From assembly GCA_038501625.1 (NCBI GenBank), contig JAZAYU010001116.1, positions 21,236 through 85,235 of the forward strand: a stretch of DNA of 64,000 nucleotides, in the 5' to 3' direction. This document shows, one piece after another, positions 1-10,017 of the stretch (the stretch's first letter is position 1; each line of letters starts with the position of its first letter). A model generated the notes under the pieces. It worked only from the letters and a program-made list of their open reading frames with translations. It did not search any database and was not told the DNA's origin. The position numbers were made by a program, and so were the translations under genes. The stretch is from Corbicula japonica (taxonomy: Eukaryota; Mollusca; Bivalvia; Venerida; Cyrenidae).

Positions 1-900
1 GTTGTTTTAAATATCCCAGTTAAGATTTTTGTCATTTTTGTTAGATTCTGTCACCAGTCTTGAATGTAATCAGCCTGGGTTTTTATTCCTTAAAACCTGT
101 AAAATAATATAAAAGCATACGGAGAGGAGAAAACAGTTACTGGCATGTATAATATAATGATTTGATAGCTTTCAAATGTTTTTTATTAAGGATTTTGTAT
201 CTTAAATTTAATATGTTTTTCTTATTCTTTGCAAATGAATTGGAATACATTTTGCCTGAAAAATATTTGTCGAAATCAATTTTATTATTTTTATGATAAA
301 TGACTTGTCGTGACGAGAGTCAATTGATTTTTTTTTCCAATTTAGTTGTGTTAAATATCCCAGTTAAGATTTTTGTCATTTTTGTTAGATTCTGGCCCCA
401 GTAAATGTAATCAGCCTGTTTTATTCCTTAAAACCTGTAAAATAATATAAAAAACATGAGGAGAGAAGAAAACAGTTACTGGCATGTATAATATAATGAC
501 TTGATAATTTTCAAATGTTTTTATAATTAAGGATTTTGTATTTTGATATGTTTTTCTCGTTCTTTGCAAATGAACTGGAATACATTTTGCCTGAAAAATA
601 TTTGTCAAAATCAATTTTATTATTTTTATGATAAATAACTTGTCACGACAAAAGTCGTTGAAATTTTGTTTTCCTATTTAGTTGTATTAAATATCCCAGT
701 TAAGAAGATCTTTGTCATTTTTGTAAGATGTTTTAAATATCCCAGTTCAGAAGATCTTTGTCATTTTTGTAAGATTCTGGTCCCAGTAAATGTAATCAGC
801 CTGTTTTTATTCCTTAAAATCTGTAAAATAAATTAAAAACATCAGGAGAGGAGAAAACAGTTACTGGCATGTATTATATAATGTTTACATATAAACGTAC
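1..900. repeat. About 345-bp tandem repeat, at least 2.6 units, running off the left edge
   Basis: The motif ttaaatatcccagttaag recurs near 6, 350 and 689, each time followed by the same sequence order (cagcctg, ttattccttaaaa, an aacagttactggcatgta block). A shorter duplication of the first motif lies at 730-770. The array probably continues to the left of the window. No coding frame persists through it. Confidence 0.8.
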
Positions 901-1589
901 TTGGATTCGTGAATATCTTGGAATGCATGTTGCCCAAAGATGTATTTAGTAAGAAATCCTGTTACCATTTTACAATAATACATAATTTGTTACAACAAGA
1001 CTGTTTGACATGTTTGCCCCCTGTTTATCAAAAAATGGAATTATCTGTTTGATATGATGATCCTGGGACAAGAATTATATGGGACGATCGAGTCATGGAA
1101 AAATCAAATTGCTTCATTTATTTAACATTCTTTTTTTTAATTATAAATTGGGTTATTATGGTTCCCAATGACACACAGCTCTTGACACTTCAGTTTGTTT
1201 GTTGCTCATGGCTTCACTGCATAGCTTTATAAGATGCCTTGATTATATAGACAAGGCACCAAATAATTCATAAACACTGTGCCAGGACATTTCCTATCTG
1301 TCAAATCGTTTCAGTTCATCCGCTGGTCCAGTTCCAGTTCAGCTTATTAAAGATCTAAGACAACAGCGTCATTGTTGAAAAGAGGAAGACATTCTTAACA
1401 ACGATGCTAAATTAAAAATTTCCAGAATATATTTTCCACTTAAATATCTACAACTATTTTATTTTAACATGTTCACTTCCGTGTTTGTTTTCATTTGTTG
1501 TTTTTGTTGACGGGAGTGGTCTAAAATACAAACCTTAATAACGTAGACTGTTACACACTGTGTATATATACATACCGATACTTTCTATA

Positions 1590-1832
1590 GATATATTTCG
1601 TGTAAGAGATTTCTAAAAAATGAAAATGCTATCAAACTTTTCGACAAATGATTAAATTTGCATATGGGAGAAACGGATGCACGTTACACGATGAACGTTA
1701 GACGATTAAACGCAAGATGCACGATAGACGATCGACGGACGCACGATACACGATAAACGGACGCACGATAGACGTAAGACGGACGCACGATACACGCACA
1801 TTTTGTAACTTTAAACGTTCACAGAACTGTAC
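1590..1832 (-). mobile_element. Truncated F element with 22-bp minisatellite (copy 1)
   Basis: Only one arm remains: a stretch of the central AT-rich spacer, then a tandem cluster of the acgatacacgatagacggac type, then the terminal motif acgttcacagaactgtac ending near 1,832. The full-length relatives are at 35,543-35,962 and 46,524-46,939. The other end is missing here. Confidence 0.65.
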
Positions 1833-2338
1833 GTAAGCGTTCGGTTCTTGAGTTGTACTTAAGTTTAGTCTTTTTTTGTATTTTATTGTTTAATGATACT
1901 TAATGATACTTATAAGTAACTGATGTCATCCATTTTTTCATATCAAATAGATTTTAATTGCAGTAAAAATTTCTCAGAAATCAGAGGGTATTTATTTAAA
2001 AAAATACAATTTAGAATTAGTCACTTAAATGTTTGGAACGTATTTTTTTATAACTGGATTAGTAAAGTAAAAAAATACCAATGTAATGCGTGCAATCGAG
2101 TTTTATTTGTCACCATCTACCTTACTAGTAAAACTGATCGATGCAATCTCTCAAAAAATTCAGGCCCCGGTGGTCTCATTGAGCATTTACTGAAGAAGTA
2201 CAAGATGACAATTTCTGCAATAATTATAATCTTCATTCCCAAGTCCTTCTCGTATCTTCATGTTCTATATGCCGTTCCTTCTTGTAATTTTATTGCACAA
2301 AACGTTTTGTTACAATGTAGGGTTTATGATGAGTGTGA

Positions 2339-2600
2339 GAAGAACTTCGAGACCTGAAATTACAACGAACACAACAACTGAAGCTGTTGTTGAAGACATC
2401 GCTGAACAGTTAGAAGCATAACGTTTTACAAAGCCAGATCCTTCCAAACAGATTCTAACTTTTTCTTCTAAAAGACATGTATTTTAAAGAACCACAAATT
2501 CAGGGTTAAATAGGTACTGCTTAGAAATTATGTTATACAGAACGTTTCGGTCCTCAGAAACATAAAACTCGCGTTTTTTGCAGTTCGACTTGTTCATTGA
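2339..2600 (-). pseudogene. Copy D: 3'-exon fragment of the receptor-ectodomain-like family
   Basis: Read on the minus strand, this stretch aligns with the last ~85 codons of the terminal exons of copies A (14,558-15,397) and B (52,829-53,665). Shared blocks include acaaagccagatccttcca and the segment encoding the conserved tail with the final hydrophobic anchor. The frame is broken by indels and stops, and nothing recognisable of the upstream exons remains. It is a relic of the same minus-strand cluster, probably a degraded tandem duplicate. Confidence 0.7.
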
Positions 2601-3265
2601 AATCATGTTTAAATCTCATTAATAATAACAAGTTTAGTGAGTTATTTCTTAACAGTCCTTTCTCATTTATGATTCTGGTTTTCCCCATTTCAGGCAATCC
2701 CATCATGCAACATTCGAAAAGAACCACGTGCACTGTAATCTACACAGATCCTTGACAGATGTTTATTTTTTCTGACTTCGCAACGCAAACAATGTCAGCC
2801 TGTTTTTAACCAGCGAAGCTGGTTTTACTAATCACAATTCTGAAATCGGTATCAAACCAACTGGCAAACGGCGATTTACGCATTTCAGAGAAATCAGAGT
2901 AAGTAAAGTAGTCCCCAAGTTTCCTATTACGTGTTAAAGTTGGTATTAGCTACGTCATGTTGATAGGATAAAACCTGTGCGGTGCATCAATGGTCAAATT
3001 CATCTGTACGACAGTTTGATTAAATGTAAAATCGGTGCGGTTCATATTAATTAAATTTTCTAGGACTTGATCGGTGCGGTGCAACAATGGTCAAACATTG
3101 TCCGTGTCCGCGATTTTTCACAATGAAGGAAACAATTATATATTTCTTATTTCAAATAACTGCATAAACTTTCCCATCGATGGGGCCTCACTTTTTATAT
3201 CATTTTTCGTGTTCATTATGTCTTTGGGATGTCAGCACACAGATTTCACTATTATATTTTTTTGC

Positions 3266-3506
3266 TTAAAACCCTTTACTCAATATATACGCCTTTCATC
3301 ACATAGGTTATCAGTTCAGGTCCCGATCAGCTGGCACAATAGTGCCATCTGATCTGGACCTAAAATTTGTGATTACTGGTCAGAAAAAAAATGATCATAA
3401 AAGCGAACAGTTTAAATCCTAATCAGATCGCACAGATGTGCTAGCTGATATGGATCTAAACTGTTCGCACAAGCTATGAAGGTATATCTATGGAGTAAAG
3501 GGTTAA
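3266..3506. mobile_element. piggyBac-like MITE (copy 1)
   Basis: The ends are inverted: accctttactc on the left and gagtaaagggttaa on the right, the right one abutting TTAA. Inner arms are also complementary (blocks around atctgatctggacc and ctgatatggatcta). The length is about 240 bp and there is no ORF. A second copy is at 62,760-62,998. TTAA target sites and CCCT-starting ends are typical of the piggyBac superfamily. Confidence 0.55.
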
Positions 3507-3949
3507 CAGAAGCCTTCATCCAGATAAAACATGGAAACCCTTATTTCCACTATCATTTAGACAAGAGGAAGTTCTTTGCGAGTGAACCAAGTTTTTTTTG
3601 CTTTTTCGTAAACAGATACATGTATAAGAATCATGGCACTGGTAATTCTCAATAAGCAAAATCGCTTCGCTGGTTTTCTGTACTTTCAGTACTTTGATTT
3701 ATCACTGGAGTATAGTTCTTAATTAGGGGCTCGCTTTTAATTTCTATTAGTAATTGATTTGAGAAATATTTCCGAGCATATTAACAAACGCAGGTATTTA
3801 AATCTTAGGTATTCATTTGGATTTAGAAAACTGATTATTATTATAATAATAGAAGCTTGCACTTTGACGAACAAGATGGGTTCATGTTGTAAAGTTACCT
3901 TTTTCTTAACTAGTTTTGTTTAAGTAATAGTGTGTTAATAGTCTATCAC

Positions 3950-4083
3950 TGATGGACAATCTACAACCAAGCCATCTGAATGTCGTTGCATGCAAAACTA
4001 TTTTTATATAAATAGATGAAAATGAACATTGTTATCCTCCAAACAAGACATATACGAATCTTTTCCAGGTTCAGATCAATTCA
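3950..4083 (+). repeat. Left flank of H element copy a (hosts the minisatellite and the Polinton-like element)
   Basis: The block aaatagatgaaaatgaaca and the preceding region align with 43,380-43,440, where a related H copy has no minisatellite. The remainder of this H copy is at 6,469-6,543 and 10,437-10,490, separated by two insertions or expansions. Confidence 0.6.
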
Positions 4084-4189
4084 GCATTGGCAGTAATTGA
4101 AATGCATACTACCTCGCCGTCTGTGCATTGGCAGTAATTGAAATGCATACTGCCTCGCCGTCTGTGCATTGGCAGTAATTGAAATTAAT

Positions 4190-5115
4190 ACTGCCTCGCC
4201 GTCTGTGCATTGGCAGTAATTGAAATGCATACATGTACTACCTCGCCGTCTGTGCATTGGCAGTAACTGAAATTCATACTGCCTCGCCGTCTGTGCATTG
4301 GCAGTAATTGAAATGCATACTGCCTTGCCGTCTGTGCATTGGCAGTAATTGAAATGCCTACTGCCTCGCCGTCTGTGCATTCGCAGTAATTGAAATGCAT
4401 ACTGCCTCGCCGTCTGTGCATTGGCAGTAATTGAAATGCCTACTGCCTCGCCGTCTGTGCATTGGCAGTAATTGAAATGCATACTGCCTCGCCGTCTGTG
4501 CATTGGCAGTAATTGAAATGCATACTGCCTCGCCGTCTGTGCATTGGCAGTAATTGAAATGTCTACTGCCTCGCCGTCTGTGCATTGGCAGTAATTGAAA
4601 TGGAAATGCCTACTGCCTCGCCGTCTGTGCATTGGCAGTAATTGAAATGCATACTGCCTCGCCGTCTGTGCATTGGCAGTAATTGAAATGCATACTGCCT
4701 CGCCGTCTGTGCATTGGCAGTAATTGAAATGCATACTGCCTCGCCGTCTGTGCATTGGCAGTAATTGAAATGTCTACTGCCTCGCCGTCTGTGCATTGGC
4801 AGTAATTGAAATGCATACTGCCTCGCCGTCGGTGCATTGGCAGTAATTGAAATGCATACTGCCTCGCCGTCTGTGCATTGGCAGTAATTGAAATGCATAC
4901 TGCCTCACCGTCTGTACATTGGCAGTAATTGAAATGCATACTGCCTCGCATGCTGCCTCGCTGTCTGTGCATTGGCAGTAATTGAAATGCATACTGATTC
5001 TCCGTCTGTGCATTGGCAGTAATTGAAATGCATACTGCCTCGTCGTCTGTGCATTGGCAGTAATTGAAATGCATACTGCCTCGCCATCTGTGCATTGGCA
5101 GTAATTGAAATGCCT
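4190..5115. repeat. 926-bp higher-order duplication, copy 1
   Basis: Unit variants in this block recur in the same order exactly 926 bp downstream: for example the atacatgtactacc variant at 4,228 and 5,154, and the double gaaatggaaatgcc variant at 4,595 and 5,521. The partner is 5,116-6,041. Confidence 0.85.
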
Positions 5116-6041
5116 ACTGCCTCGCCGTCTGTGCATTGGCAGTAATTGAAATGCATACATGTACTACCTCGCCGTCTGTGCATTGGCAGTAACTGAAATT
5201 CATACTGCCTCGCCGTCTGTGCATTGGCAGTAATTGAAATGCATACTGCCTTGCCGTCTGTGCATTGGCAGTAATTGAAATGCCTACTGCCTCGCCGTCT
5301 GTGCATTCGCAGTAATTGAAATGCATACTGCCTCGCCGTCTGTGCATTGGCAGTAATTGAAATGCCTACTGCCTCGCCGTCTGTGCATTGGCAGTAATTG
5401 AAATGCATACTGCCTCGCCGTCTGTGCATTGGCAGTAATTGAAATGCATACTGCCTCGCCGTCTGTGCATTGGCAGTAATTGAAATGTCTACTGCCTCGC
5501 CGTCTGTGCATTGGCAGTAATTGAAATGGAAATGCCTACTGCCTCGCCGTCTGTGCATTGGCAGTAATTGAAATGCATACTGCCTCGCCGTCTGTGCATT
5601 GGCAGTAATTGAAATGCATACTGCCTCGCCGTCTGTGCATTGGCAGTAATTGAAATGCATACTGCCTCGCCGTCTGTGCATTGGCAGTAATTGAAATGTC
5701 TACTGCCTCGCCGTCTGTGCATTGGCAGTAATTGAAATGCATACTGCCTCGCCGTCGGTGCATTGGCAGTAATTGAAATGCATACTGCCTCGCCGTCTGT
5801 GCATTGGCAGTAATTGAAATGCATACTGCCTCACCGTCTGTACATTGGCAGTCATTGAAATGCATACTGCCTCGCATGCTGCCTCGCTGTCTGTGCATTG
5901 GCAGTAATTGAAATGCATACTGATTCTCCGTCTGTGCATTGGCAGTAATTGAAATGCATACTGCCTCGTCGTCTGTGCATTGGCAGTAATTGAAATGCAT
6001 ACTGCCTCGCCATCTGTGCATTGGCAGTAATTGAAATGCCT
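5116..6041. repeat. 926-bp higher-order duplication, copy 2
   Basis: This is a near-identical duplicate of 4,190-5,115. One visible difference is cagtcattg near 5,851, where copy 1 has cagtaattg near 4,925. The low divergence indicates a recent block duplication. Confidence 0.85.
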
Positions 6042-6468
6042 ACTGCCTCGCCGTCTGTGCATTGGCAGTAATTGAAATGCCTACTGCCTCGCCGTCTGTG
6101 CATTGGCAGTAATTGAAATGCATACTGCCTCGCCGTCTGTGCATTGGCAGTAATTGAAATGCATACTGCCTCGCCGTCTGTGCATTGGCAGTAATTGAAA
6201 TGCCTTCTGCCTAGCCGTCTGTGCATTGGCAGTAATTGAAATGCATACTGTCTCGCCGTCTGTGCATTGGCAGTAATTGAAATGCATACTGCCTCGCCGT
6301 CTGTGCATTGGCTGTAATTGAAATGCATACTGCCTCGCCGTCTGTGCATTGGCAGTAATTGAAATGCATACTGCTTCGCCGTCTGTGCATTGGCAGTAAT
6401 TGAAATGCATACTGCCTCGCCGTCTGTGCATTGGCAGTAATTTAAATGCATACTGCCTGGCCGTCTAG

Positions 6469-6543
6469 CACCGAGTTGAGCGAAACTCAATGCACAATGT
6501 ATTTACGCACGGCCAAGTAAACATTACAATTTTGGTCTATCTC
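6469..6543 (+). repeat. H element copy a, segment between the minisatellite and the Polinton-like insertion
   Basis: The sequence gttgagcgaaactcaatgca and what follows align with 43,525-43,600. It ends in the left target duplication tatctc (6,538-6,543). Confidence 0.7.
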
Positions 6544-6935
6544 AGTAGTATAGATGACGGTTTAACCTCAAAACAAACATTACGTAACATGACGTAACAT
6601 GACGTAACATGACCTAGATAGCGGCCAACTTGTTTCTAAAAATGCATGACCTAGATAGCGGTCATGTTGGAGGTAGTGCGGTTCTAAATTTAGAATGACA
6701 TCACGGGGTTATTTTTAGAATGACATGATCTCCCGGAAGTATACGGAGCTGACTCGTATACCCGATCTAGAGCTTGGTTCGCGTCCATTGAGGGTCAGGG
6801 ACTCGGCTCTAGACGGAGAGAAAATGTCAATAGCATTGCATAGAACATGTTGAGACGTTTTGTTCGATACCTTACACGACATGGTTTCGTCTTAAAATAA
6901 CCGAGATAACCCGTCGGTTCCGTGTGAATGATTTC
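6544..6935 (+). repeat. Left terminal inverted repeat of the Polinton-like element
   Basis: It pairs with 10,018-10,436. It contains three acgtaacatg units and two copies of a ~37-bp unit around gacctagatagcggcc. The right TIR has two acgtaacat-type units and three ~37-bp units, so the arms differ mainly by tandem copy number. Confidence 0.85.
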
Positions 6936-7640
6936 ACTTCCGGTTTGACCATAAATCTGACATCTACTCATCAAACTCGTTCCAACGATACCCAACATCA
7001 CTGTATTATGTCACAATATAAGCAAATACTAAAGATGATACGCATGACTGATTTCACTTCCGGTTCGACCAAAAATCTGACTTCTACTCATCGAACTCGT
7101 TCCAACGATACCCAACATCACTATATTATGTCACAATATAAGCAAATACTAAAGATGATACGCATGACTGATTTCACTTCCGGTTCGACCAAAAATCTGA
7201 CTTCTACTCATCGAACTCGTTCCAACGATACCCAACATCACTATATTATGTCAAAATATAAGCAAATACTAATAATGATACGCATGACTGATTTCACTTC
7301 CGGTTCGACCATAAATCTGACTTCTTCACATCGAACTCGTTCCAACGATACCCAACATCACTATATTATGTCAAAATATAAGCAAATACTCATGATGATA
7401 CGCATGAATGATTTCACTTCCGGTTCGACCATAAATCTGACTTCTACACATCGAACTCGTTTCAACGATACCCAACATCACTATATGATGTCAAAATATA
7501 AGCAAATACTAATGGTGATACGCATGACTGATTTCACTTCCGGTTCGACCATAAATCTGACTTCTACACATCGATCTCGTTCCAACGATACCCAACATCC
7601 CTGTATTATATCAAACTATAAGCCAATACTGAAGACGCAT
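6936..7640 (+). repeat. 120-bp tandem repeat, about six units, inside the Polinton-like element
   Basis: Units begin near gatttcacttccggttcgac and repeat every 120 bp. As 120 is divisible by 3, a plus-strand frame from 6,924 to 7,712 stays open as 40-residue cycles. Differences between units mostly change amino acids, which argues against coding constraint. Confidence 0.9.
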
Positions 7641-7889
7641 GAATTATTTCACTTTCATAAATCTACTCATCAAATACATTTATGTGATAATATGCAAAAA
7701 AATATAAGCTGAGTATTTTGCTTTTAATAAGTCCCATACAAAAATAAATACGCGATGTTTATCCTTCAGTGTCCAGTTCATAAAGGAACCAACGTTTACA
7801 ATGCGTATCTATTTTCAACATTACGATCTTCACACGTGATCTTCCTAATATGGTTTTACCGTTTCCGGACCTTATTTTTAGACTCAGGT

Positions 7890-8205
7890 GGGAAACTCAT
7901 TAAATCGCCGAAGTAGCAGTGAGGCGTGTTTATCTTGTGATCAGTCATAAAGCTGCGATTATTGGAAAAGTCATTAAATCACGGAAAGACCAGCGAGGCC
8001 TGTCTATTTTGCATTCAGGCGTAAAGTGTGATTGACGGAAAAGTCATTAAAGGGACGAAATAGCGGTGAGGCATGTTTTATTTGCGTTCAGGCGTAAAGC
8101 TGCGATTATTGGAAAATTCATTAAATCATGGAAAGACCAGTGAGGCCTGTCTATTTTGCGTTCAGGCGTTAAATGCGCTTGATGGAAAACTAATTAAATC
8201 GCCAA
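7890..8205. repeat. 73-74-bp tandem repeat in alternating A/B form, four units
   Basis: Each unit starts near cattaaatc and contains gtgaggc and aggcgtaaag. Units 1 and 3 resemble each other, as do 2 and 4, giving a ~147-bp higher-order period. Confidence 0.8.
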
Positions 8206-8289
8206 TGTTGGTTAAATTAACTAGCTTCAAAACTATGACGAGATTTTGTTAAAATAGACAGCCAATCACAATAAAAAACGATGACACTG

Positions 8290-9110
8290 TTTCTAAATTT
8301 AGACAAAAGGGTAAAAAACCGATTGAGCTTGTGTCATTCTTGTTTCAAACACTGCTCACGACTTATGGGAAAATTCATAGTGAAGGGTCAAAAACGAAAC
8401 AACGAATGACATTTTTGTGTTAATGCGTGACAAAAACTGTACGACGTGTGACATTTTTGCGTCAATCCATGACAAATTTTGTTCAGGACCATACGGGAAA
8501 ATACATGGTTAAGGGTCAAAAACGATTCGATGTGTGTCATTTTTGTGATAATGCGTGACAAAAACTGTTCAACGTGTGACATTTTTGCGTCAATCCATGA
8601 CAAATTTTGTTCAGGACCATACGGGAAAATACATGGTTAAGGGTCAAAAACGATTCGATGTGTGTCATTTTTGTGATAATGCGTGACAAAAACTGTTCAA
8701 CGTGTGACATTTTCGCGTCTATCCATGACAAATTGTGTTCAGGACCTTACGGGAAAATGCATTATTAAGTGTCAAAAACGAGTCGATGTGTGTCATTTCT
8801 GTGATAATGCGTGACAAACACTGTTCAACGTGTGACATTTTCGCGTCTCTCCATGACAAATTTTGTTTAGGACCTTACGGGAAAATGCATTATTAAGGGT
8901 CAAAAACGATTCAACACGTGTCATTTTTATGTTAATCTGTGACAAAACTGATTAAAGTGTGACATTTTCGCGTCAATCCATGACAAATTTTGTTCAGGAC
9001 CTTACTGGAAAATGCATTATTAAGGGTCAAAAACGATTCAACACGTGTCATTTTTATGTTAATCTGTGACAAAACTGATTAAAGTGTGGCATTTTTGTGA
9101 CAAACAGCAA
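8290..9110. repeat. 128-bp tandem repeat, about six units
   Basis: The block atttttgcgtcaatccatga recurs at 8,453, 8,581, 8,709, 8,837, 8,964 and (partly) 9,091, a spacing of 127-128 bp. Units are rich in gtgtgacat/gtgtcattt sub-motifs. Overlapping short minus-strand frames are repeat artefacts. Confidence 0.9.
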
Positions 9111-9205
9111 TTTAACGTGTGTTTACTTTTGTAAAAATTATATAAACGGTATATTACAATAACAACATTTTGCTTAATCAGATTTTATTTGACAAAATTT
9201 ACATA

Positions 9206-9637
9206 TCATGCTTGTTTTCGTCTAAAATGCAACACTGCGTGCAGTTCATTTGCACTAAAGTTCACAGTTTTAAGGTTTTCGTCCAACATTTTAAATCGCC
9301 ATGTCGAATAATGTTGAAATCCGTGCAGGCACCGGACGTAGTTTCTGTCTGTATAACGCTCGTTGAGATACTTTGTGTATTTCCCCCGGACCTCTACGTT
9401 TCTTAGTACTTGTTGTTTGTCCCCATTGATGTAAGATTCTTCCAAAAACTCGCCGCACATGTACAATCTGTCGCTTTTTGGCTCGAAACTGCAATCCATC
9501 GATATTTCCACTAATGCGCATTCCCATTGGTCACGTAATGTGTTCACGTGATAAGGAACATCGACTAAAAATTGACCCGGTGTATTCGTAAAACCTTCCG
9601 ATTTAGCTTTGGCCGTGATGTACATGTAGAAATCCAT
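9206..9637 (-). CDS. Polinton penton/minor-capsid-like protein, 143 aa
   Basis: The start codon has a good Kozak context (aaaaATGG). The stop is at 9,206 and an AATAAA signal lies about 20 nt further on the minus strand (TTTATT at 9,184-9,189), as expected of a complete compact gene. Features seen: an early motif WECALVEISMD (residues ~38-48), a central GDKQQVLRNVEVRG (~72-85) and the C-terminus LHFRRKQA. From memory of the family, short Polinton capsid-vertex (penton-like, single jelly-roll) proteins carry a WEVALxEI-type strand, a GDxxxxLLR motif and a terminal LHFR. This assignment is by motif and not by a search. It lies 13 bp after the upstream minus-strand ORF, an arrangement like a viral gene cassette. 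It could instead be an uncharacterised accessory Polinton protein. Confidence 0.55.
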   Translation of the reverse strand: MDFYMYITAKAKSEGFTNTPGQFLVDVPYHVNTLRDQWECALVEISMDCSFEPKSDRLYMCGEFLEESYINGDKQQVLRNVEVRGKYTKYLNERYTDRNYVRCLHGFQHYSTWRFKMLDENLKTVNFSANELHAVLHFRRKQA

Positions 9638-9650
9638 TTTTTATCGACGC

Positions 9651-9917
9651 TTACGATGCCCGATTCTTACATCGTTCGCGGATGCCGGGAGGCGGAGCTA
9701 ACCCTGTCTGAGCGCAATTCCACACGCGAGAGGCCGCGGATGAATGAATACCCGCCGCGCCGCTATAAGACAGCCAATCGAGTTTGTCGCCGGCGGGATT
9801 CTGCCGTTTCCAATGCCGAAATAACGTTGCTGTTTCTTGAATTTCTCGTTCCCAGTTCGATCTGGCTATTTCCGTTGCCGCCGCGATAGGCGTCGCCCAC
9901 TTTATATTCCCGGCCAT
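9651..9917 (-). CDS. Hypothetical protein of the Polinton-like element, 88 aa
   Basis: The frame is open up to 10,025, but the methionine at 9,917 has a strong Kozak context (acaaaATGG) and is the likelier start. The product begins MAGNIKWATPIAAA, has an amphipathic middle and a basic end, and contains no domain I recognise. It is tightly spaced with the downstream penton-like gene (13 bp) and begins just inside the right TIR, which would hold the promoter. The region is more GC-rich than its surroundings. It may be a small minor-capsid or core-type protein, but that is only a guess from position. Confidence 0.35.
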   Translation of the reverse strand: MAGNIKWATPIAAATEIARSNWEREIQETATLFRHWKRQNPAGDKLDWLSYSGAAGIHSSAASRVWNCAQTGLAPPPGIRERCKNRAS

Positions 9918-10017
9918 TTTGTTATATATGCTACCAACACCCACTCTTACAAAAAACTTTACTTTTAGGGGCGGGGCTCGAAGTCCATTGGGTGCAAATC
10001 CACGACAAAACCAGACC

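Larger units (their letters stand above)
4084..6468. repeat. 41-bp minisatellite, about 57 units
   Basis: The unit is 41 bp, built around ggcagtaattgaaatgcata followed by ctgcctcgccgtctgtgcat, repeated head to tail with point variants and a few short insertions (near 4,228, 4,603, 4,945). Because 41 is not a multiple of 3, all three minus-strand frames stay open as the same 41-residue cycle. Those long frames are a by-product and not genes. The unit matches the central hairpin of the H element. Confidence 0.95.

Noticed and set aside
1923..2357. 144-codon plus-strand ORF
   Set aside because: No recognisable motif, AT-driven composition, and its 3' end overlaps antisense to the copy D relic.
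4084..6468. CRISPR-like array
   Set aside because: There are no unique spacers: repeat and supposed spacer recur together as one 41-bp unit, and the context is eukaryotic.
4081..6490. Many overlapping minus-strand frames of 75-258 codons
   Set aside because: They are the 41-bp minisatellite read in rotating frames; the same 41-residue cycle appears in all three frames, with no start, splice or codon signal.
6924..7712. 262-codon plus-strand ORF of 40-residue repeats
   Set aside because: The period (120) is divisible by 3, so a stop-free unit stays open automatically; differences between units are mostly amino-acid changing and the start lies at the TIR edge. A repetitive protein is not excluded but unsupported.
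8388..8731. Two overlapping minus-strand frames with a shared MSWIDAKMSH motif
   Set aside because: They are the 128-bp tandem repeat read in two frames.
9572..9889. 105-codon plus-strand ORF opposite the Polinton-like genes
   Set aside because: Antisense shadow; the minus-strand frames have the better starts, tight spacing, family motifs and a poly(A) signal.
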